From positions 205,175,161 through 205,239,160 of the forward strand of contig OU015490.1 of assembly GCA_907164885.2 (NCBI GenBank): DNA of 64,000 nt. The letters run 5' to 3'. The translations under genes were made by a program, and so were the position numbers. Under the pieces are notes generated by a model. That model was given only the letters and a program-made list of their open reading frames with translations, was not told the DNA's origin and made no database searches. Below, one piece after another: positions 56,301-64,000 of this stretch; the stretch's first letter is position 1; every line of letters starts with the position of its first letter. The stretch is from Dolomedes plantarius. Taxonomy: Eukaryota > Arthropoda > Arachnida > Araneae > Dolomedidae.

Positions 56301-58976
56301 TTTTATCTTACTGTGCAAAATATCACATTACTAAAATCTATGATTACAAGAAACCTTTCAATAGGAAGAGACCTAGAAGCTCCTGTAAAATAAAAGATAT
56401 TTTTAGAAGTAGAGGGAACCAGTTCCCAGGAACTTCTATCCAGACTGTTGCTGACTGATCTCATTTTATGAGGTTAACGCTTAGTACAGTTTAACTGAAC
56501 TTCACTTCATCAAAACTAATAGAGCGGGATGGAGTAATTTTCAAGATTTAGTACATTGTGGATAAAAAACTTTTTAAATATCTACAGATACATTTTAATT
56601 TTAATTTCAACAAGAGGTAGGACTAATAATTTTAGATTTAATTAAATACAAGCTCCTTGTTTGAAACCGGGAGATAAATTTTAAGTTATTAAGGTATGTG
56701 CCTACCTTTTTTTTGAAACACAAGTGTTTTTAGTTAGAACAGGGAATAAAACCATGAATTAAAAAAAAAAATTTAATGAATATTTCAGTAACTTTTCAAA
56801 TTTGGGTAATTTTTAGTAAAAATTGGCGTTTACGCCAAATCTTCTAAAACAAAATCTAACCAATATATTTCACTTTTTTTTTTTTCAACAACATATTAGT
56901 AAATTACTTCCCTGTGTTATGAGGCAAAATATTTTCAATGGGGACAGTGGACCTTCAAACCTAACTTTTTTTTGTTTTGAATGGATTTGCTTGAAATTTG
57001 AATATGTAATTAGTACCATAGATATGTAAAAGTGGTTAAAATTTAAAGATGAAATATTAATAATTTATGAATCATGAATTATTAATTATATCAAAAATTG
57101 GCCTCATTAAAAACGCTCCAAGCGCATTTCTTTTGCATATAATATGGTCATTTTTATTTACAGGATACCTTATAGAACTAACAACGAAAATTATTGCTTA
57201 TTTTAAGCATTCATTAAAAATATAAAGAGAAAAAAATAATAGTGAAAACACCCTTTTTATTACGCAAAATACCTATAAATCATCTTTTCAAGTACAATAT
57301 TTAGAAATCTTGAGCTACGAAGCATAATTTTTCTCAATAATATTTATTTGATATACAGTTAAGTATATAAAACTTAAATTTCAAAGCAATACGATCATTA
57401 GAAATGTGCCTGGAGTAGTTTGAATATTCGTATAACATGAAAATTTTTATTTTGAGAAAAACACATTTAAAGTTATTGCTGTTAGTAACCACATAATATC
57501 TAAATTAAATGCAAATGCCTATAACTAGGAAAGTAATCGCAGAAATTAAAAATTCTTTTTGCGACACATTTCTACTCGTCCGTAGTTTCACAATTCAATA
57601 AAATAAAAAATAAAAATCGAATTTTTGGACAAATTTCACAATTTTGAAAGTCTACTGTCCCGACAATGGACCATGAAACACTTTTTTTTTATTATTTATC
57701 AACCAATTGCTATGAAATTTTGTATACTTATACAGTGGTGTTTAGAGATGAAAATGCTAAATTAAAAAAACATCAGAATGTAATTAATTAAGATATTAAT
57801 TAAAATCAGTTTGTTAATTTCTCAACTTAAAAATGCTCCATGTGCATCCATTTTTGTCTCAGATATCTAATTTTCTTTCTTAAGCTAGCTTTATATAGTT
57901 ATAATAAAAGTTAGTAGTAATATTAGATTTACAGCCATATTTATAAAAACTAGAAAAGAAATCGATAAAAATAGGTCATTTTATGCAAAATTTTATCAAA
58001 ATTTTTTTTTTATTGTAAAAATTTTAGGGTGTTTTAAAATAGTATAATGAATTTATCACCAAGTTTTATTCTAACATATATAAATAATCATTTTATGAAA
58101 TTTTATGAAAATTCAAGAAAAATTATGACGCATGGAACATTTTGAACTTACCGAAACGACATGAAAAGTTTCTTTGAGAAAATAGCTTTTAAAGTTTTAA
58201 TTTAACGTAACATTTCCATTGTTTACGTTTGGAAAAATACTTATAACTCGGTTAATAATGATTGGATCAATATAACTTTTTTTTTTTAATTTAAAGCTGA
58301 TGAGTTGCAGAATCATTTTCCGAAAAAAAAAATCGTTTTTGAGACATATTTTTGTCAATCTGAAGGTCCATTGTCGCCTTAAGTTGCTTGTTTGCATAGG
58401 TTTAGGGGTCGATGTAAATTCATTTAAATTACATAAAATACATACAATAAGTTAAGACTACTTATTTACACGTGACTCAGTCAATTTCAGTCCTGAAGCA
58501 AAACAATTTGGGCAACAGAGAATTGAAAATATATTAATCAAAGTTTCTATATTAATTATTCTATTACCTTTACTCTGTTGAATACTTTTGATTTGAAAAT
58601 CCCCATCAGCACTTTCAGAATTGTTCAATTTTGATGAACTAGCAGTTGGTTTGTTCATGGCTGTTACTTTAGAAACAGTGGCTAGGTGGATATGATGGTG
58701 ATTGTGCTGATGTAAATGTTAGAAATTACAGTTGCATTAATAACGTGAAGGGGTTGTTGTAGTCGAACCTATAGGTATTGTGGTTAGTTATGTATAGTTT
58801 ATCCCCTGGTGAGTTTCTTGTAGAAGAATTAGATCAGGTTTGTGCTCATCTACGAAATCCCTAAGCTCATGGATTTTTTTTTGTTTTAGCATTCAATGAA
58901 ATTTTTATTTCGTGATCCATGGATTTTGAAAAATTTCGAAACGGTACCGTTGCTCAAATAGATTTGCGGGCGACTG
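55104..58976 (-). repeat. Right arm of the 8.4-kb palindrome
   Basis: 3873 bp; reverse complement of 50541-54415. Includes the mirrored microsatellite (56257-56298), 710-bp tandem units (56947-58371), ankyrin fragment (55625-55855) and LINE endonuclease fragment (58791-58874). Confidence 0.97.
55625..55855 (+). pseudogene. Ankyrin-repeat gene fragment (right arm)
   Basis: Translates to successive ankyrin repeats: TPLHYAVQSGNLGIVKFLVS, then TPLHYAVKSSNLYVVQFLVS, the TPLH and hydrophobic positions matching the ankyrin consensus. A TAG after NGAG ends the frame near 55793; a third repeat (SPLRYAVGSRNLD) follows in another frame. One more ankyrin-like scrap (CADVNVRN) is at about 58707-58730. 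The source gene is unknown; no promoter or full frame remains. Confidence 0.78.
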
Positions 58977-58978
58977 TA

Positions 58979-59252
58979 TCGTTTACAGTCTCGGGACTGT
59001 AAAATCAAACCTTTTTCGATTTTACAGTTTTCGTAGCGTAACGACTATCTAGTGTATTTTTTACAACTTTCGATTGTTAGCGTAAAATTTCCTTCCTTGC
59101 GAGATCACATTTCCAAATTGAAGTGGTCCCGAAATATTACCTTGGTCATCAATTGAAAAAAAAAAAGCAATAAAATTTACTTCTAAAATTTTCATATTAT
59201 AAAAAAAGAGAAAGGAATATAAATTTTAAAAATCTGAATCTGGGAAAATTTA

Positions 59253-59329
<77 letters not shown>

Positions 59330-59367
59330 TTTTTTAATTTTCCCAGATTCTAAATTTATAAAATTTA

Positions 59368-59417
<50 letters not shown>

Positions 59418-59477
59418 TATTTTTTTTTAATTTTCCCAGATTCTAAATTTATGAAATTTAGAATCTATGAAAATTTA

Positions 59478-59530
<53 letters not shown>

Positions 59531-60003
59531 GCTTGTCTGTTTGTTGGTCCGCTATAGAATCATAGACTGTTTCACCCACCGGGACCAAATTCGGAACAGT
59601 TAATTTTTTGGACCCTAGAAACTTAAATCAGGGAAAATGAAATTTGGGGCTCAATTAGTTTTTTTTAAATTAAATTTTAACGATTTTGTACCCCTCTTAA
59701 ATGTGGATACAGTCCCTTTACTACGACCCTTAAAATTCGATACGCGGGGGGGAAAGAGGGTTGGTCTGGTGGTAAATATGTATTAAAATGAATTTAAAAG
59801 AAGAAATCGAGTTCAAAAGCAAAGAATGCCACTCGAATTTTTATCTCGACACAATTTTTGAAAAGAATCATTATATTTTGCCAACCTAAAATACTGAAAC
59901 TTATTAGTGATGTCTAAAAATAAAAGGTCTGGAAATATTATTTTAGTTTACGAGAAGCCCCAGGCTCTAAATTATATTATCAATGTAACTAACTTTTTTT
60001 TAA
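58979..60003. repeat. (TA)n blocks with repeated linker, then an interspersed repeat
   Basis: Three TA tracts (about 59259-59324, 59371-59409, 59489-59524) are separated by the same linker, TTTTCCCAGATTCTAAATTT plus AAATTTAGAAT, whose complement-like text also precedes the first tract (59235-59255). 59525-59640 (GAGCTTGTCTGTTTGTTGGT) looks like the end of a dispersed repeat. No gene. Confidence 0.7.
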
Positions 60004-60013
60004 CCCTTTCAAC

Positions 60014-60112
60014 GGCAGTGACGAAATATTACGTCGAGCCCTGACTGTCTCATCCGGGCAGTGACGAAATATTACGTCCGACCTTAGCCGTCTCATTCGG
60101 GCAGTGACGTAC
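60014..60112. repeat. 43-bp subterminal tandem repeat
   Basis: GGCAGTGACGAAATATTACG recurs at 60014 and about 60057, with a truncated third unit at 60100, just inside the piggyBac-like left tip. Confidence 0.85.
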
Positions 60113-62097
60113 CCCTGAACAGGCGCCGGTTATTTTTCCAGCACTGCACGGAGTTTTTCCCCCGTTTTCGGAACGATAAAAGGTGCTTGATTTACAACCT
60201 CGAATTGTCCGAAATTGGGGAATGAAGACCCCTACATGTACATCTCCGATTCTGACGCATTCACGGGATGGGGGTCTGAATAGAGCGACGTTGGAGGGGG
60301 GTTGCAGATCGACTTTCCCGAAAAGTCAGATGTTCGGTAATTGCATCAGTTTCCAAGAAGGAAGGTCAAGAATGGAGGGTGTGAAATATCTAGCTGGTAA
60401 GGCCACAGGAACAGGGCGCTTATGAATTTCCCTAGGATCATAATCTGGGAGATTCGCGAATTTTTATGTTTTTAAACATTAACAAGTTAAAAATTTCAAA
60501 GGCAATAATTTAAATTATGATTAAATTATTATTACGATTAATGATAAAGTTTTCATTGCACTATTAGTATTTACATATGATAAATTATATATTAAATACA
60601 TGAAACCATGATTTTTTTTATCCTATGTCAACAAAACTCTTACTAATCACAGTGATAGATAAAATATGATATTGCAATGACAGAAGTTCCCTCCTACTTT
60701 ATCTTTTACTTTACAATCTAGATAAAGCCATTATAGCTAATAAAATTACATTTGAATGAAACATAATGTAAAACTATATACATAAGTAATTTTGATTTAA
60801 ATCAATGATTTTTTTAAAAAAATCAAGTGATTTAAATCCTAATTTAAATCAGGATTTAATTCATGTACTGTATATTTAAATTATGTATATTTAAATTTAA
60901 TTAATCGTCTTTTAATAATTTTTATAACTAAAATAACGATTTTAATAACTAAAATAATGTCTAAACTTATTTTATTTTATTTTATCAATTTGGCTACATT
61001 TCAAACTTTTCAATTATTATTTTATTACTTTCCATACAAGTTTGAAAAGTTATTTGATGTTGTACAGTGCTTCATACTGGGAAATGGCTGAATGGTAGGG
61101 CTCTGTCTTTCGATCCCGAATCCTACTTCTGGCATGGATGATTCCCGCCTTTCGTAATCGGCTTTAAAATTAGGTTCCAGTCTATCTAATTAATCCTCGT
61201 GTAACAAAATATTGTTTAGTTCTTCATCTCGGTCTTCTAACATCTTGTTTTAATCTGTAAATTAATGGGTTGGTGAGAAATTCTTAGGTGTTTCTTTTCT
61301 TTTTTTTTAACTCACGATGAACTACCTACCCAAATTATCAGGTGTAAGGCGTTTAGAGCGTCACATTCGAGGTTATCTCCACAATTTTGATCATCCTCAT
61401 GAGATAGGAATTTTCTCCTAATTTCGTACCCCTCTCTTGCGTAGCCGACTTCCCAGCGAGAGGATTTTCGGACCCCGTAGCTGTTTCCTTAAAATTTCAT
61501 TGATTTTTGATAGTGGTCGGAAGCAAATTAATGAAAGCATAATTTTCCGGGTGAACCTTACGGTGCTGGAGTTCGCAGGTTCGAGTCCCTTTTCTATATG
61601 AATGTTTGTATTCATCTGTATCGACATTAAGCAGTAAGTCCCGGTCAAATTAGTCTTCGAGTACCAAAAATTGACCTAAGCTCTCTAAACAACCAAATTA
61701 TCGGAATTTCTTTATTACAGCATTTAACTAGGACATTGATATGACCGATATAATCTTAAAATTGCAGTTAAAAAAAAGATGTATTTTCATAGACACAAAA
61801 AGAATATGATTAAAACAAAACTGATTTGTAAAATTGTGTATTTAACTATAAACTTGTGTATGTACGTATGTGCAATAGCGTCTAAATAGTGCATTCAATT
61901 GAACTCAAATCCAATATGTGTGTTGCGAGAAAATACTAAATTTTTAATTCTGATATTTCAAAAAATTTGGTTTTCTGCATGAAAATTGGCAAGTCATAAG
62001 TTAAGCATGAATATTCATTCATCAACAAAATTTTTCGGCTGCAATATAAATATTATAAAAATTAATTTTGGATGTTGTTCCAAAATTGTTATTAATT

Positions 62098-62637
62098 CGC
62101 TATTGCACTGCAAATCAATCAAAAGGGTGAGCTGATTGCTTATCAACGGGGGAAAACTTTGATAATGAAGTTGCATGATAAAAGATCTGTCGCCATTTTA
62201 AGCACGATCCATTCCACAGAAATGCAAAATATAACAAAACATGGGAAAACTTATAAAAAACCCGTACCAGTTCTGGATTGCAACCATACAATGGGTGGTG
62301 TGGACAGAATGGATGGATCTATTTAAAATTATGGCAAAATAAGAAAAACGATAACAGAAAATTATGGGATATAAGAAAAACGATGATAACAGAAAAAATA
62401 TTATAAAAAAATTGTCAGGCACCTATTAGATATTTCCGTTCGGAATTCATTCCTTCTTTACAAAACAAAAATGGAGGGAATCTTAATAATCTGAACTTCC
62501 GTTTGAAATTAATAGAGAGAATAATGGAAGAAAACATTTCTTCTGAATAAGAAAATATCTCTATCCATTCATGCAAAATTTGTGATGAAGCTTTGTGCCC
62601 CGCTTCCTGTTTTGAAAAATACCATACAAAAGAATAG
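62098..62637 (+). pseudogene. piggyBac transposase, C-terminal fragment
   Basis: One frame reads KGELIAYQRGKTL, LSTIHS and VLDCNHTMGGVDRMDG, the last being the third catalytic-aspartate region of piggyBac/PGBD4-type transposases. A TAA follows at about 62325. Further on, in another frame, CKICDEALCPASCFEKYH then TAG (62635-62637) is the C-terminal Cys/His-rich zinc-binding domain of this family. It differs from the 6-7.6 kb copy (MGGVDRMD against KGAVDTSD), so it is another lineage. Confidence 0.8.
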
Positions 62638-63140
62638 AATGTTTAACATATATTTCTATATTTAAAATAACTATACGTCTTTGTTTACATCACATTTTCA
62701 CATAATAAGAAATAAGCAATTGTGTATGATATAGCGATCTATTATCGATCTTCTGTTGTAAAAAATTGTAGCACTTGAAAATATGGTATTATGTATTAAG
62801 GTTATAACAAGATCATTGCATCTATAATTGTAACATCAGAAAGAACTAACAAATTTTTAGCGATATAATTATTTATTTGTAATATAAAAGAAAATATACT
62901 GTCGTGAAAACATATAGAATAAATGAGTCGAAACTAAAAGCAAGGGTGAAACCATGTTGCTGTTGACCCTTGCATGATAAAATAGTTGATTACCAGATTA
63001 CACGGATTTGAGCCTATTCCCTCAGCCACAAGGATCAACCCCATGCCAGCTGAGAGATTCTGCACCCTTGCCCAATGATCTGGAACTGACGCTAATGCTT
63101 ACTCCACACCAACGGCGACGGACACGAAAATCATGTATCT
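62638..63140. other. Intergenic, AT-rich then GC-rising
   Basis: No gene. Base composition shifts from AT-rich to balanced at about 63000, approaching the MADF gene promoter. Confidence 0.5.
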
Positions 63141-63394
63141 TCGCTGTTGCGCATGCGTATTACAAACAAATTTTCACTCCCTCGGTTCGTCTCCGTATCC
63201 GGTCTTCGCGGTTTCAACTCTTGGAGAAAGTTCAACTTTTGTCTCTGCCGCCGTGCTCGACAGCCAATCAGAATAGAAAGATTGTGGCTCTCGCTCGCTG
63301 ACCGAACCGATACACGTGCATGTTTGTTTTGACTTGCAGATAGCGTCCCAGCGAACCTTTCAGTTGTAAATATCAAGTGCATTGCATTATCACG
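63141..63394 (+). promoter_or_regulatory. Probable promoter / 5' UTR of MADF gene
   Basis: The least AT-rich stretch nearby. It contains TTGCGCATGCGTA (63147-63159), matching an NRF1-type palindrome, and a CCAAT box in AGCCAATCAGAA (63262-63273) about 130 bp before the ATG. No TATA box is evident. Several CpGs remain. Inference from motif and position only. Confidence 0.5.
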
Positions 63395-63795
63395 ATGGAA
63401 GAAATTTTAATTAATTTTGTCCGAGAATGTCCCTGGATTTACGACTACTCAAGAGCGGACTTCAGGGACAACGAAAAGAAAGAAAATTCGTGGAAAAAAA
63501 TAGCCACCGTTTTAAATTTGGATGGTAAGTTTTGCTTGTTTTTTTTCTATTACATTGGCTCTATTCTTGAAGATAAGTGCATTCATATTATTTTTAAATG
63601 ATATACTTTTCATTATTATTTTCAGTTGTTGAGGTTAAAAAAAAATGGAATAATCTGAGAAGTTCGTATGTTAGAGAAAAACGAATAAAGCCGAGTGGAG
63701 GGAAAAAGAAGGAATGGGTGTTTACACAGTCCCTATCTTTTTTAGCTGGCCATGTAAAAGAAAAAAAGAAGTATGTAGCTTTTATTAAAAGATGA
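63395..63795 (+). CDS. MADF-domain protein, 5' exons (partial)
   Basis: Exon 1 (63395-63524) starts ATG and encodes EEILINFVRECPWIYDY and NSWKKIATVLNL; it ends GATG|GTAAGT. The intron is 63525-63625 (ends TTATTTTCAG). Exon 2 from 63626 keeps phase: VVEVKKKWNNLRSSYVREKR, then a basic loop and WVFTQSLSFLAGHV. Together these form a whole MADF (Myb/SANT-like in Adf-1) DNA-binding domain of about 85 residues. The frame could stop at TGA 63793-63795 (99 aa), but a GTATGT donor at 63771 suggests that exon 2 ends at 63770 and that the gene continues past the window, as MADF proteins usually carry a C-terminal BESS motif. Likely a nuclear transcription regulator; a domesticated or mobile-element-derived MADF gene is possible. 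Confidence 0.82.
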
Positions 63796-64000
63796 AACTA
63801 AATATATTTTTCAATTCTTTTAATTTCCAAACAATTAAGAAAGCAATAAATGTTTTTTGTAAATTATGATTAGGGTGACTGCCTAGTTCGGAGCCAATTT
63901 TTAAAGAATATAAATTTTTTAAGGATTTTTTGGTCTTTTATGGTAAAGTATCAATTAAAAATTAACAAAAACGTACCTGTAAATACCATACTTTTTATAA
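63796..64000. other. Probable intron or 3' flank
   Basis: AT-rich and without open frames; consistent with an intron of the MADF gene if the GTATGT donor at 63771 is used. Confidence 0.4.

Larger units (their letters stand above)
50541..58976. mobile_element. Giant foldback element (8436 bp) with 3.87-kb inverted arms
   Basis: Outer tips are CAGTCGCCCGC and its complement, flanked by TA at 50539-50540 and 58977-58978, as for Tc1/mariner insertions. The left TA is also the right flank of the pogo element, so it landed in that duplicated TA. Arms enclose a 688-bp unique spacer (54416-55103). No transposase is seen. It could be a composite non-autonomous Tc1/mariner-type element, or a genomic inverted duplication that happens to end at a TIR; an assembly artefact must be excluded. 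Confidence 0.8.
60004..62637 (+). mobile_element. piggyBac-type relic 2
   Basis: Left end TTAA|CCCTTTCAACGGCAG at 60000-60010 has the CCCTTT-type tip usual for piggyBac. A C-terminal transposase fragment in the same orientation lies 2.1 kb downstream. Between them 60180-60420 is GC-richer and in one frame reads SDSDAFTGWGSE, resembling acidic piggyBac N-termini; the core is missing or unreadable in 60430-62090, which is AT-rich and holds SINE-like scraps at 61085-61200 and 61555-61600. The right end was not found, so the extent is tentative. Confidence 0.5.

Overview
The window is nuclear DNA from an arthropod, most likely an arachnid such as a spider. This is inferred from the gene content: a gustatory-receptor-like 7TM gene, a MADF-domain gene with a canonical GT-AG intron, no operons, AT-rich sequence, long (TA)n tracts and dense transposons. 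The species cannot be fixed from sequence alone. Host genes are few; most of the window is transposon sequence, much of it nested.

Layout. 0.4-4.7 kb: a 2.3-kb TTAA-target DNA element, a tRNA-derived SINE, a decayed tandem coding repeat and a 0.7-kb TTAA MITE. 4.0-10 kb: a wrecked paralogue of the receptor locus found intact at 45-48 kb, with a dead piggyBac copy sitting at codon 14-15 of the lost receptor gene, followed by a third partial copy of the upstream flank. 10.2-12.5 kb: a tandem duplication, one copy of which carries a DD34E Tc1-like element. 13.5-17.7 kb: an old Tc1-like element split by a 1.6-kb solo LTR, itself split by a second copy of the younger Tc1. 17.9-21.5 kb: a young LTR retrotransposon with almost identical LTRs, a tRNA-Lys-type primer site and a polypurine tract, but only a gag-like gene. 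22.0-25.2 kb: another solo LTR containing an ORF1-only non-LTR element with its own 13-bp target-site duplication. 25.4-35.8 kb: AT-rich decayed repeats, a possible terminal exon, and two unusual ORFs beside a 102-nt-arm hairpin. 36.3-44.9 kb: a third long LTR with an internal tandem duplication, several MITEs with readable target-site duplications, SINEs and a foldback element. 45.2-48.0 kb: the gustatory receptor locus. 48.1-50.5 kb: a pogo/Tigger element. 50.5-59.0 kb: an 8.4-kb near-perfect palindrome bounded by TA. 60-62.6 kb: a second piggyBac relic. 63.0-63.8 kb: promoter and first exons of a MADF gene running toward the window edge.

The probable host genes are the receptor (minus strand) and the MADF gene (plus strand), with weak evidence for one more plus-strand gene (exons near 21.6 and 29.0 kb). 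They share no pathway. What links the region is a history of duplication and insertion, and several insertions can be proved internally because a duplicate in the same window keeps the empty site. The most unusual object is the 8.4-kb palindrome, whose arms of about 3.87 kb differ in length by only one TA microsatellite unit.
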